Of a DNA stretch of 64,000 nucleotides, positions 1 to 11,222 are shown in pieces. Every line of letters starts with the position of its first letter. Positions within the stretch are counted from its first letter, which is position 1. The notes beneath the pieces are model-generated. The model had not been told where the DNA came from and ran no database searches. It worked only from the letters and a program-made list of their open reading frames with translations. This DNA comes from Parus major. Taxonomy: Eukaryota; Chordata; Aves; Passeriformes; Paridae. The stretch is taken from NCBI RefSeq assembly GCF_001522545.3, contig NC_031774.1, forward strand, positions 20,426,749 to 20,490,748, given 5' to 3'. The translations under genes and the position numbers were made by a program.

Positions 1-2040
1 TGTTCAAACTCTGTATTATCCCTTCCATCCAAATGTAAGAATTCCTCATCAAGCTTAAAAATCAGCTGTGATTTTTTTTCAGGCCTTTCTGTGTGAAGAA
101 CAAAATAGTTTTGAAAATGACCAAAGAGTGTTTCAATCAAAATAAATTCTTCAAAAGCCAGGCTAGCAGATATGGTTGATAAACCATGACAAACCCCTAC
201 ATTGCAATAGGAGAAAACCTTTGTTATGACTTTTTCAGGCTAAAAAGTGAAATTATTCTTGGAGATGGTTTTGCATTAGTTTTATATTTAAGAAAAAAAA
301 AATTACTTTATTGGACTGGTTGCATCGGAAAAACAAAGCTATTTCAAGTGCACAGTTTTTACAGGATAATACACTTCTACTGCACTTTATGCTATATTTA
401 TTTTCCTTTCTGGATGTGTAGAAAATGTGAAAAATGCATTCTGAATGCATTTTTCATTAAATGCATTCTCTCAGTGACAAAGCATAAGGAATGAAGGATG
501 ATTTTTTCATGAGAAAACACTGCTGAGGCTATGACAGGGTCAAACTCTTCCCCTTGAGCTCTGCCAATATACCTTAAAATTTTCTTCAAAGATCTATCCC
601 TTGTAGTCAAATCGTGCAGAAATACTCAAACTGTTCCTCAAATGTTCTTCCCTGCTGAATATTGAGAAAGTTATAGTCATATGTACAGGAAACAAATATC
701 TTTAAATGCTCTACAATAGCTATCAAACAACCTCTTGTTTTGTCATTATTTTTTTACTCATATGTTCTGAAAGCCTCAAAAAAGGTTCAACTATCCCAAC
801 AAGTACTTAATTTTCTTAAAAGCCTGAAGGGAAAAAAATCATAAAGCTTTTGTCTAAATCGCTGGGGTTTTTTCAGTGCCAAAGATCCAGAGGAGATATT
901 TAGATATGTCAGACACAAAAAGATAAACATATCTTGCTTCAGGCTTTTGGACAGCTTACAATTATTTTCCCTCTAATATATATTTTTTTAAATAGATTTG
1001 AAGTCAAGCCTGCCTTCTAGCAGGAACTCTTCAAGATTTATATTACTTATTAAAGACATTGCAATTACTAAAGACTATCTAAGAGGTGAATGATGGGCTT
1101 TAGACCATTTCATAAAATGCAAATACATTCCCCACTGGTGATTTCAGCAGTGAGCCCAAGGACTCCATTTACCACCGACCTGAGTAGCAGTTATTTTCCA
1201 GGTCTGCAGAAAATATCTCACTGTGGCATAGATAAAGGAATTTTTCCAGCTATGTTTCTGGATAATCTTTTCCTGCTCAAAGCTTTGAATGAAGTTTCCA
1301 CCTTCATCCTGCTTAGTCTGACAGCCTCTTAAAACTTTTTTGTCCAAAATTTTGCATCCTTCTTTATTTTAGCCCTATTGATTCAGAATTCCTGTACTCC
1401 TTTTACAGTTTCTATTCATTTCTTCAGCAAGAACTACACAGTGTTCAGTAGGATTTTTGTAGACACTTTATCCATAAGTAAAAACCATGGTCTGCCTCTA
1501 TCTCAAATTTGACTTCCCTCCAAGAGGAAATCTTGGCCAGTCTGTATAATGTGTGAAACTATGACCAACAAATGGAGCCCAACACAACTAGAGAGGTGTT
1601 TTGAGTTAATTCTCTTTCCCTGCCATTACCTGAAGTCTCTTCTCCTGGAACTTCAGATTACCAGACCTCTCTTCAAAGCTAGAACCAGAGGTTATGAAGA
1701 CACAACTTGTTACAAGACATGAGGCCAGTGATTTGTCATGTAACCAGTAGCATACGGTACCACATGCTTCATGCTTGTCTTCTCTCCTCTTACTGCCTCT
1801 GTTTCACATGCAATGAAGAAGTTGTCTCCCTACTAGAGCTGACCAAATTTATCACATTTTTAATTGTGCCTATTGATTATTTTTCCCAAGTTGTCTTTCT
1901 TCCTTTTGGAGAATATTCGTTAGAAACATTCTCTACATCACTTCATTAGCAAAATTAACAATTCTCTTTAAAAAGTCAACTCTGACATCTACCAATTTCT
2001 TTTGCCAAAAAAAAAAAACCCCAACAAACTGCACTGCTAG
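1..2040. other. AT-rich non-coding stretch
   Basis: No gene or recognisable transposon is visible. The open frames are under about 105 codons and have no domain. The only structured elements are the hairpin at 428-456 (listed separately) and an A-run with a short C/A tract at about 2007-2028 just before the CR1 fragment. Confidence 0.6.
428..456. repeat. Perfect 13-bp inverted repeat (ATGCAT-containing hairpin)
   Basis: Arms 428-440 and 444-456 are exact reverse complements around a 3-nt CTG loop. Each arm carries the palindrome ATGCAT, and a third ATGCATT follows at about 460-467. ATGCAT resembles octamer/homeodomain half-sites, but a functional reading is inference. It could be chance structure in AT-rich DNA. 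Confidence 0.6.
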
Positions 2041-2043
2041 TGT

Positions 2044-2200
2044 GAATGCCCCATCCCTGTCGGTGTTCAAGGCCAGGTTGGATGGAGCTCTGAGCAACCT
2101 GTCCTGGTGGAAGGTGCCCCTGCCCAGGGCAGGGGGGTTGGAACTGAATGATCTTTAAGGTCATTTCCAACCCAGGCCATTCTGGGTTGGATTCTATGAT
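2044..2200 (+). mobile_element. CR1 LINE, 3' terminal fragment
   Basis: About 157 bp of the CR1 3' untranslated region in sense orientation. It contains the recognisable runs GGTGTTCAAGGCCAGGTTGG, AGGTGCCCCTGCCCAGGGCA and GATCTTTAAGGTC, and ends with one copy of the CR1 tail octamer inside ATTCTATGAT at 2191-2200. It is severely 5'-truncated, as is usual for CR1. The A-rich tract at 2007-2018 lies just upstream. No coding part is present. Confidence 0.93.
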
Positions 2201-2204
2201 AGCA

Positions 2205-3033
2205 GGCCACAGTGTGTTTATATATAATGGACAGACCAACAGCAATGAGTATTTTCTCTGTTATTCATTCCATACAAATTACATTTGTAATATGAAATCT
2301 TCATGCTAAGGACAAAACAATTTTTAGTGGGCTATTTTGTAAAGGGGCTGTGAATCTGCCCCTTTAGACACATATGAAAGATAAATTAGGTATTTTGTAG
2401 AATATATTTAATATTTACATTTTAAAGATAGTGATAGTAGTAGTAGTAGTAGTAGTAGTAGCAGCAGCAGTAGTAGTAGTAGTAAAAGAATTCCTGGACT
2501 TGATAAAAATAATTTTATGTCATTATTTTGTCTCTAATATAAGAGACTGGGCTCTACATGATCAAAATGTTCTGTTTCAATTTGTTTTTTAAAATTTTTC
2601 AGGTTACATTGCCCCTCAACTTATTCAAGTAGGCATTGAGCTGTAAGAAATGGTGCTGTTAAATCATTTATTTCTGCCTGTTTACTGGCCTTCATAAATA
2701 CATAGCCATGTAACTTTCACGTCAAATGCAACTTCAGCTTCTGGCCCCAGTGGTCAAGTAGCTTAAACCCTGCTATAGTCTTTTCATTATGGGAATTCCT
2801 TTGATCTTAATTATTAAAGCTGGAGATTTTCTGATAAGCAGCACATCTATTAATGTGTTTGGAAACTGAAACTCTGATTCAGATCCAAAGAATTATTTTG
2901 CTAAGATACTTTTATAGGGGAAAAAAATGTAATTCAACATAAATTATGGGTTTCAGTAATTCATCTTTAAAACACTCCAGTGTTACACAATCAAGTTAGA
3001 AAGGAAATCAAACTGATCACCTCTCACTAAAGC
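2205..3033. other. Non-coding stretch with one microsatellite
   Basis: Nothing was recognised apart from the TAG microsatellite at 2435-2483. It is AT-rich DNA with no convincing open frame. Confidence 0.55.
2435..2483. repeat. (TAG)n microsatellite with CAG interruption
   Basis: About 16 trinucleotide units. TAG repeats run up to 2460, three to four CAG units follow, then TAG resumes to 2483. The interruption is a C-for-T change shared by neighbouring units. The tract is likely length-polymorphic. Confidence 0.95.
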
Positions 3034-3629
3034 TGTTCCTGGATATACTGGGTCTGGCTGAGAAGGAGCTCATCTTTCCCATGCCATCCCCACAGTGCTG
3101 TGCCTTGGTAGCAGCAAAGGTGTTGGCAGCACCCCAGTGTTTTGGCCACATCCTGGTACCACTGGCTCAGCATCAGTGCTGTTTCCTCCAATATTCTTCC
3201 ACCCCTCAGAAGGCTGGGGATGGGCAAAATCTTGGGAGGGGACACAACCAGGAGAGCTAAGCCAAACTGACCAGAAGAAGATTCCATAGCATATGGCACT
3301 AGCTCAGGTACAAAAGCTAAGATAAGAAGGAAGAAGAGGGGGAATTTGTCAGTTGCATTTGCCTTCCAGAGCAACAACATGTGGAGAAGCCCTGCCTCCA
3401 GGGAAGTAAACAGACACCACTTGCTGAAGGCAAATAGAAAATAAAATCTTTGGGTTCTTTTTGTGCTTTTGCTTGTCATGCACATAGTCTTCCACTTCTG
3501 CTTTAGTAAACTGACTTAACCTAGAATTTGTTTTCCATCTTATTTTCTCTCCCCTGTCCAGATGAAGAATGGGAGAGATAGAGCAGCTTGGTGGGCACAA
3601 TGGCATCCGGTCAAGGTCTGCACACCACA
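3034..3629 (+). mobile_element. Solitary ERV LTR (avian ERVL-like), plus orientation
   Basis: About 596 bp resembling avian retroviral LTRs. The proposed U3 starts TGTTCCTGG and includes the blocks ATGGGCAAAATCTTGGGAGG and GGGGACACAACCAGG, then a GATTCCATAGCATATGGC promoter-type block. A polyadenylation signal AATAAA lies at 3440-3445. U5-like text (TTCTCTCCCCTGTCCAGATG, then GGTGGGCACAATGGCATCC) ends in CACACCACA at 3629. No gag/pol/env is adjacent on either side, so it is a solo LTR. I see no clear target-site duplication, so the end points are approximate and the copy is old. The 152-codon frame on the opposite strand is an antisense artefact. Confidence 0.8.
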
Positions 3630-4186
3630 CTGGATCCCACTATTTAAAGAGGAAGTAGCTAAAAAGTCAATAGTAACTCTGGTTTTATCAGTTTATTAAA
3701 TATCAAGAACACCATCTGAAATCTGAATTTTCTGTCCCCTTCCCATGGCAGATGTTTTTCACATCTTGCTCATACCCTATAGGAAGCCCACACCAGAATT
3801 AAATTGGTGGCTTATTGTCCTTCTTATCTCAATATATTAAACTGTCCCTGCTTTCGTCCCAAAATGAGCAAAATTCAAAGGTCAAATCTGTACTTTTACT
3901 TATGTTGAGTAGATTTTCCTCAAGTAGTTTCATTTATTAAACTAGAACAGCATTATTATCTGTAATACTTTCTTTTTTTCAATTTTTTGGTGAAATTCTT
4001 GAAGTATAAGGCAAGAGCAATACATAAATCACAGGATTGTAGGTAAAGGCAAACAGAACAAAATGAACAAAGACTCAGGAAAGGCACTCAGAGGAGTCAC
4101 TGTGTTTACAAGATGGCTTGGACCCCTTATAATCCTGCTCAGGTCTTGTGACTCCTCACTTTACCCTGAGTGAAAGCAGCCATTCT

Positions 4187-4213
4187 GGCAACAAGGGCAA
4201 CAAGGGCAACAAG
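4187..4213. repeat. Three tandem copies of a 9-bp unit
   Basis: GGCAACAAG is repeated three times without change (4187-4195, 4196-4204, 4205-4213). It is a short, perfect minisatellite. Confidence 0.95.
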
Positions 4214-4654
4214 TTTTATTGACTGTGGCCTCCAGTGCTTGTTCCACATTGCCTTCCCAGCTCTCAAGGCAGACCCTAAAACTGTCCTGTGAAAGTCCAT
4301 CCTGTGAGCACAACAATGATGAAAGAGTCAAGAACATAATTCTCAAAGCCATGTGTCACTTTATCATTGACAGTGTCTCACAAAGTGCTCAGAAATGAAC
4401 ATTTTGTGGAATTGTTGTGAAGTACTTAACTATTCTGGCTCAGCATCATCATTCCAGTATCTACTTTCTTGTACATTTTGTATTTTTTTTTTCTTCTGCC
4501 TTCAGCCCCAGAAAAAGCAAACCCTTTCCAGATTCTCCAGAGCAAAGTGAAAGGTATTCATAGCTTAATACCGTTCCAACCAGTAGAGACAAGTGGTATT
4601 GTCTGGTTTGTCATAAGTGCATTCGAATTTTGGAATTAATCAGGTAATAATGCA

Positions 4655-4710
4655 AACCTCAGAAAAAAACAAAGAGGAAATAAAGAAAAAAAATTAAAAA
4701 AAAAAAAATT
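4655..4710. repeat. A-rich low-complexity tract
   Basis: The plus strand is almost entirely A with scattered G and T, ending in a run of 13 A at about 4696-4708. It is simple sequence and is not attached to a recognised retroelement. Confidence 0.85.
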
Positions 4711-5218
4711 GGAACGTTATTAAAAGCTTTCTTCCAGGTGCCAGAGTATTTCATGGTTCAATCAATTTCAGCAGAATTTTTGAAAATTCAGCACTCTAAA
4801 AAGGCAAAAACATATTTAATGGTAATTGAAAATTTGACTATCTCTGTGTGGCCAGCACAGATGGATTCCTAATCAGTTTACTGAACTCAGTAATATCAAA
4901 TACTTTTGATTATACTTTTGTTTGTGCTGTGGATTGAGTGCACAACCCTTCGTAACATATATAAACAGATTTTTAAAGCTTTGGCATGAAGGTACACAGC
5001 AGCTCCACTCATTCACAACAAATGCTATGATGCTCAAGAATTGTGAATCCCAGACCCCTTTCTATTCCTAATAAGATCTAACATAGTCTAGTGAGAAATG
5101 CCGTAGGAAAGTCTGTATCTAGAAGAGGTAAAAGGAAATACAGTTTTAAGACTTTTAGAAGACAATTCTCTGAAATGTAAATTCAACCTATGAGAGCAAA
5201 TTTAGTCTTGAACAAAGA

Positions 5219-5266
5219 TGAAGCAAAAAAAGAGAAACAGTGAAAAAAAAAAGAGAAAGAGGATGA
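5219..5266. repeat. Polypurine (A/G) tract
   Basis: The plus strand here is nearly all purine, with one C and two T residues in about 48 bases. It could form triplex-type structure, but nothing else suggests a role. Confidence 0.75.
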
Positions 5267-8200
5267 CGTTTGGAAGCAAGATAATTATAAACATGGAATA
5301 GATAAACTTCTGTCATTAATACACAAAAGGTGCATACAGAAAACTGAATTAGTTCTATTGAAGTGGGAGAGGTTGTAAATTAAATCACTCAGCTGGTACA
5401 GCATGAGCTGCAGCAGTTTTAAACACCAGCTGTAAATAAATAAAAGTTTTCCTATTGGTTTAGTGACAATTATAGGTACTGGGTTAGCAGCATTAAGAAA
5501 TTGGATAACCTATGATAGGCACAGCCTGGCTAATAGCAGAACAATCTGAAATGTCAGGAAACAATGTGCTACATATTCCAGCAATTTAAACCACTGTGAG
5601 CTATCATGTTCACTGCTGTTAAAAGCAATTTTCATAGATGTAATTCCTCTGTCTTCCACTTGATTTGAAATTAAATTGTGATTTGAAAAATTGATTTATA
5701 TTTTTTTTTATAATTTTCTCCACAGCAGAGATTTCCTTCTTACCCTCCTTTTTTTGGTTCTCATTATCACCCTGTATAATGGATATTTGCTGATAAGCAC
5801 CAAAACTATTAAAAAAAGTCCTGGAGAAAAAAAGGTTAATCTGAATTCAATTTATAAGTGTTCAATTCAAAACTCAATTAATATTTTGAGATAAAAAAGG
5901 AACATTTCAAAATTGATTAATGTCTTCTTTATGAAAGAAATCTTCAGACACCATATTATTTTGCATTAAGAAGTTTTTGGAGTTTTTAAATAATGTATTT
6001 CATTCAAAACATAACTTTTTTGAAAATTACTCAATTTAAATAGAAAAAAATAGTTAAATTGAGTAGTTAAAAGTATTTTAAAGAATTAATTGACACAGTA
6101 TGTCTCAATTCAGGTGTGAGGGAAGAACTGTTTTGGCTTTTCCTTTTCATTAGTTTTCAGTTCTGCCTTCAAACAGAATGTATTTTTTTTTTCCTCTTCC
6201 ACTATATTGTGTTTATCTGATTTTCCAAACTGCAGCAAGGGAGCTACCCAGAGAATATTTATTTGAGCAAGCTATTAGGCAAAGAGAAGAAAATGGTAAA
6301 AAGCTGAAATAACACCAGACACAACAAAATTATGTTGTTATTCCTGCCCAGGGATTTTTAAATTTCATATCAATACTTTCTTAAATGTAGTAATTATCTC
6401 TCCCAGATATGGGAGTGCTACACATAAATAAATTTTGAAATTTTGAAATCTGCTTCTGTTGTTTCGAAGCGTGGTAGCAAATGCCCTTATTTCAGACATC
6501 AGATCTGATCAGAATGTGAGTGGTTCCACCACATTTCTCATGCACATTTCCTGTGCAGAAGAGTTTTAACAAGCTTGACAAATCTTCAGTGCGCTGGAAT
6601 CACTGTGTGCACAAGGTAGAGTTGATTTGCATACATACACAGTTCTGAAATTATTTTCAGAAAAAGCAGCAGCCTATTATATGTGAAACCTGTGGGCCTG
6701 ATATTGTTGCTTACAAGGAATCACACTTTCAGCAGGATTTGTTAAGAGTCATCCAGAATGATTGTGGTAGACACAATCTACAGCACAGTTCATTAGAACC
6801 AAGGTCACATCTTTTGGTTGTTCTCATTACTAAACCATAGCACCAAGAGCAAAAAGCTGGCTGAAAGAAGGGTTAGAGAGGGTTGGTAATCCTGACAGAC
6901 AATAAAGCTTCTATATGGCCAGGGCAGCTGAAGGACATTTGAGTGTTTAAGCCAGGAAAGAAGGACTGTGAAACCAACTGAGTTATGCACTTAATGTAAA
7001 AAGCAGGAAAGGTAATGTGAGGTTTATATGAGAGAACAAAAAAAGATAGCAGTTTATAAATTATATAAGGGGTAGGACAAATCTTACTATTTTCAAAAAC
7101 CAATATTAGCTTAACATACTAGATTGTAACTGCAATCTTAGAATAAAAATTCAGGAAGAAACTGTTCAAAAAGTACTGTATAAGCCATCAACAAACCAAT
7201 AGCATTCAGCTAAGCAGAGAAAGTCACCCAGTTCCAACTGTAATTTACACAGGATAGATTACAATCTGTCATGATAAAGAATTCAAAATGATGCTAGAAA
7301 AACACCTAGACAGATAATTTGTGAAGCCCAGAAGTCAAAGTCCATACAAACAGCACATGGAACTACACATGCTATGACAATGCCAACAAAACCAATGCTT
7401 TTCTGTGCAAAAGCAGACAACCAACCCACTCACCTTGTGCTTGATAAACATTATTCCCACCCCCATCACTTAGACATGAGAGCCCTAAACCAGCATGTGT
7501 CATCAAACCTCTTTTCATTGATCTTCCAAGGAATATCTACCTCCTCCTCTAAATCTGTTTTCTCATCTCTCAGTCTTGCCAACAGTCACAAAAAAAATAT
7601 TTCTTATCTACTTCATGAATCTCAATCATTTTATGGTAAATATACTGTTTTAATTTTCTCTTAAATTGCATCTTTTCAGTAATTTCAACTCGCACAATTT
7701 CCCACAAATGGAACATATTTTGTTTTATGGTTATCTTGGTAATTGTAACTGCACAAGGACAAATAGCCTGTCAGCTGAATACACAGGAGAAAACTTTACT
7801 GTGCTTATGGTTAAAACTATGCAATCAAGATCTATTTTGTAACAGGTCATTACCACACCTATCACTTTTATAACTGAAGTGAGACTCAGCTCCAGTGTAT
7901 GCTCAAAAACATTGAGTCAAGTCAAGGAAACCAACCAGCTTCACAGAGCAGGAAAAAATTCACAATTTGCAAAACACTGTGCTCCAGCTTGGAAACATGG
8001 AAACGTCCACTTGAATAACTGATAATATTTTTAAGGAAAAAAATCCCAACCATGTTGTACCGATGTCTGTCATAAAGGTAACATAAAACTTGGAGGGTGG
8101 GATACACAGGGCAAGAGCTCTTGCTCCAAGGTACCACACATCACTGAATGCCTTCTGAACATGGAGAAAAATCCTTTTCTGGAGCCTCCACAAGTACCTT

Positions 8201-8862
8201 ACCCACTTTTATTTTTTCATGTTATTTACTTTCATGATAAAACAACCTTGCAGTCTCAGGGGACAGAGAAACATGTCCTAAAATCCATAATATTTTTCTA
8301 CACAGCAATCTACTGAATAGGGCATACATTTTTGTGATGTTTTTGAGCTTCTCTTAAGCATCCCTTGCCCCCAACTCCAATAAGATAATATGAATCATTC
8401 CCTTTTCTTTTATTCCTATTTCTTTACTTAAAAAGAGAAAAAATATAATTTTTTTAAAAATAATTTGCTTTTTTTCCATCAGGAGTACATTCAGCATTTT
8501 AGGCCACTATCAAGAATTAAATCAAACAGAATCCTCCAAAAGAATTGTACGGTCATGAGTGGAAGAGGGACAAGATTAGAGATGACAAACTTTTCCCTCA
8601 GTTGCCACTGCAACTTTTACTGCAATATCCTGTCAAAGGTATCATATTCTGTGTCACTTTAGTTTCTGTATATATACACTAGGGAAAATTGCAATGATAG
8701 ACATAAATTTATATCAATCAGTCTAGGCACATTAAAAAACAGAGCTCCAAACACATACAGCATATAGTAAGTTCATATAAATATAGTTTACATAAAATCA
8801 CACCCAAAATCCTTCTGTAATTAAAATTCTTCAAAATAGTCTAATGTCGCCTATGGTATAGC

Positions 8863-8883
8863 AAAAAAAAAAAAAAAAAAAAA
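8863..8883. repeat. Poly(A) run of 21
   Basis: An uninterrupted run of 21 A. I do not see a recognisable processed pseudogene or SINE body upstream, so I treat it as a mononucleotide repeat and not a retrotransposition tail. Confidence 0.9.
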
Positions 8884-8912
8884 GAAGTTCTGTATGAGAA
8901 TCTGTAAAATAG

Positions 8913-8938
8913 ATTTCCCTCTTTGAAGAGAGGGAAAT
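8913..8938. repeat. 10-bp perfect inverted repeat
   Basis: ATTTCCCTCT (8913-8922) and AGAGGGAAAT (8929-8938) are exact reverse complements with a 6-nt loop TTGAAG. The stem is too short for a typical microRNA precursor. Confidence 0.7.
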
Positions 8939-9443
8939 ATAATTAAGCCATGTTTTCTACATGCAAGAATAAAAAATTGGTACATTTTCTTTACCTGTAT
9001 TCAGGTTTCATGCCTTATCATTATCAGGTATACTAAATTTTAAATTGCAGAGATCACTATTTTCCCACTTTTCCTACCAATACTCTGTTATTTGTGCCCT
9101 AGCCCAGCAGCCCATAAAAGCAACTGTCATTTTCCAGGTTGAGACTGTACATCTACTATTTTCCTTCCTAAACCCCGTTAGAAAATCACAAATATACTAA
9201 CTCTGTTCAAAAGGCTGACTTCTAAATCAAAACTGAGGAAAGGCAGCAAATTTTCTACTAGGTACTAACACCTTAAGAAGGAGTAAGTTATTGCTGTTTC
9301 TCCAGACTTAATGAAATAATTCAGCCCATAACTGAAATCCCGATGGTCTCAGTGAGGACCACATGATTATTGGCAAATCCTCTGGACACCAAGGGTTTAG
9401 CAAGGAAAACACAAGACCCCTGGTTCTAAACATTTTATAAGAT

Positions 9444-9468
9444 ACACATATATAAGATATATATGTGT
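9444..9468. repeat. AT/GT hairpin, 11-bp arms
   Basis: ACACATATATA at 9444-9454 pairs exactly with TATATATGTGT at 9458-9468 around a 3-nt loop. It is alternating purine-pyrimidine sequence, probably a degenerate dinucleotide repeat. Confidence 0.7.
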
Positions 9469-10365
9469 GGCACCAGTGGTGTTTTGTACCTTATAGTACA
9501 AACAATATTTTAATCATTCAACCTACACCAGATCAACAAAATGCAGACAGAGAAGGAAACTCCTAATAACTGGCTTTACAGGTAATCATCCTTAGATGTT
9601 TGCAGCCCATAGCCTATGATAAAACTCATTAATTCCATTCAGTGAAGACATGCTCTGTGAAACAAGGACACACCAATGTCAAAAAATCCCCAAGAAAAGG
9701 ACTGTTAAAATACAGGCTCTAAAACTCTTTTCTGAGTAAACAGCTAGCAGAAGATAAGACTCTGAAGAGATGAGCACTGTGACAAGACTCAGAGAAATGT
9801 GACATTTGAATGTCTTCTCAAAGTTCATTCAGACTATGCAAACCCCTTCTATTTAAACAGTTTGTTCCAAAGCGAACTTCACCACAGACAAGGTGTCTGG
9901 CAAACAAGACCTTTCATTTTCTTTGCCTACAATTAATTAGATTTTAGTAGGAAATAAATTACAGTGAACACTTCCAAAATTCAAAGGACTTGCACTAATC
10001 ATGGAACCCGAAATAAAAGATATGAAAGAAAAACAAAAATTCCTCTCTTTAAAGATTTATGGTCTGGTTCTTTTCCAGCTGGAAATCTGTTTTAGGGTAC
10101 ATGTCTAAAAGCAATTGCATTGCTCAGTTAAGTAAAATAACCTGTAGTTGTTGGTAAAGAGAATTAAGACCTTGAGGCAGGTCACTATTACATATTAGCA
10201 TCTGTGACTAGCGATAGCTAAAAATAACCCTTCTAACTCAACACTGACTCTGACAGCAATAAAATCAATGGCCTTTCCAGCTCATTTTTACCTGTACCTG
10301 GAGAGCCACCCAAACCAGAACTGTGAAATAATCTATGTTGTCAAGTCTTTTGGTTTTTAATAAAG

Positions 10366-10932
10366 GATCATACCTGTCTGCAGCTGGGATAGAGTCACTT
10401 TTCTTCCTAGTGGCAGGGAGAGTGCTGGGGTTTTTGCACTTAGTATGAGAATAATGCTGAAAACACACTGGTATTTTAGTTGTTGATTAAGAGTGCTCAC
10501 CTTAAGTCAAGGACTTTTCAGTCTTCTAATGCAAAAAAACTGGGAAGGACAATAGTGGGGGAGCTGACTTGACGTCCCCAAAGGGATAAGCCATAGCACA
10601 GGGTATCATGCCCAGTATATCACCTTGGAGGAGTTGGCTGAGAGGTGCTGACTGGTGCTTGGGAACAAGCTGAGCATCTGTCAGTGGGTGGTGAGAAACT
10701 GTATTGTGTACCATTTGTCTTTCTTGGGTTTTATTTTTCTCTCTATCTCTTTTTGTTGTTTCTCTTTTCATCACTACAATTAATATAATTATATTTTATC
10801 ATAATTTGATTATTAAAATGTTTCTTGTCCCACAGGATTTACCTTTTTCCAATTCTCCCTATCCCACTGGGGGCTTGGGTGTGAGCAGAGAGCTGTATAG
10901 TGTGTAGTCACCAGCTGGGTTCAACCAGGACT
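10366..10932 (+). mobile_element. Solitary ERV LTR (avian ERVL-like), plus orientation
   Basis: About 570 bp matching a well-known avian LTR layout. Near the 5' side is CTGCAGCTGGGATAGAGT, then AATGCTGAAAACACACTGGT and GTCAAGGACTTTTCAGT. A core promoter region follows with CATGCCCAGTATAT (TATA-like at 10616-10620), then TTGGGTTTTATTTTTCTCTC, an ATTAAA polyadenylation signal at 10812-10817 and a U5 end with CCCTATCCCACTGGGGGC and CCAGCTGGGTTCAACC. No retroviral coding region adjoins it, so it is a solo LTR. The ends are degraded and I found no target-site duplication, so both boundaries are approximate. Confidence 0.82.
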
Positions 10933-11155
10933 GCTAGTGAAAGGTGAATTATTGGCAGAAGCTAGGAATGAGCTGGTAGAGAAAGCAGCAGCCAATAAAA
11001 GTTTGATTGACTGATGAAGGTCCATGTGAACATTGTCCAATGTGGCTGAATAAAAGACTGCAAGATACTCAGACACACTGAGACTCAATTTAATATACTA
11101 GAATTTCTTTACTAGAAATGCAATGCTTATTTTTTGTATGCTTTAGAAATGTTAC

Positions 11156-11222
11156 AATAGAATCACAGAATGGTTTGCGTTGGAAAGAAACTTCAATGAT
11201 CATCTAGTCCATTGCCCTGGAA
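11156..11222 (-). mobile_element. CR1 LINE, 3' tail fragment (minus strand)
   Basis: The plus strand reads AGAATCACAGAATGGTTTG followed by GATCATCTAGTCC. This is the reverse complement of the CR1 terminus, ending on the minus strand in CATTCTGTGATTCTATT. Only about 67 bp remain. Confidence 0.88.

Larger units (their letters stand above)
3630..10365. other. Long repeat-poor non-coding stretch
   Basis: Nearly 7 kb without a recognisable gene or transposon. It holds a 9-bp triplication at 4187-4213, an A-rich tract near 4655-4710, a polypurine tract at 5219-5266, a 21-A run at 8863-8883 and small hairpins at 8913-8938 and 9444-9468. The open frames are short and without domains. Confidence 0.55.

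Noticed and set aside
3027..3485. 152-codon open frame on the minus strand
   Set aside because: It is antisense to the LTR at 3034-3629; the open frame follows from LTR composition.
4187..4213. CRISPR-like array
   Set aside because: Three adjacent 9-bp units without spacers, in vertebrate DNA; a plain tandem repeat.
8863..8883. Poly(A) tail of a processed pseudogene
   Set aside because: No gene-like or SINE-like body, and no flanking target duplication, could be seen beside it.
8913..8938. MicroRNA precursor
   Set aside because: The stem is only 10 bp, far shorter than a microRNA hairpin.
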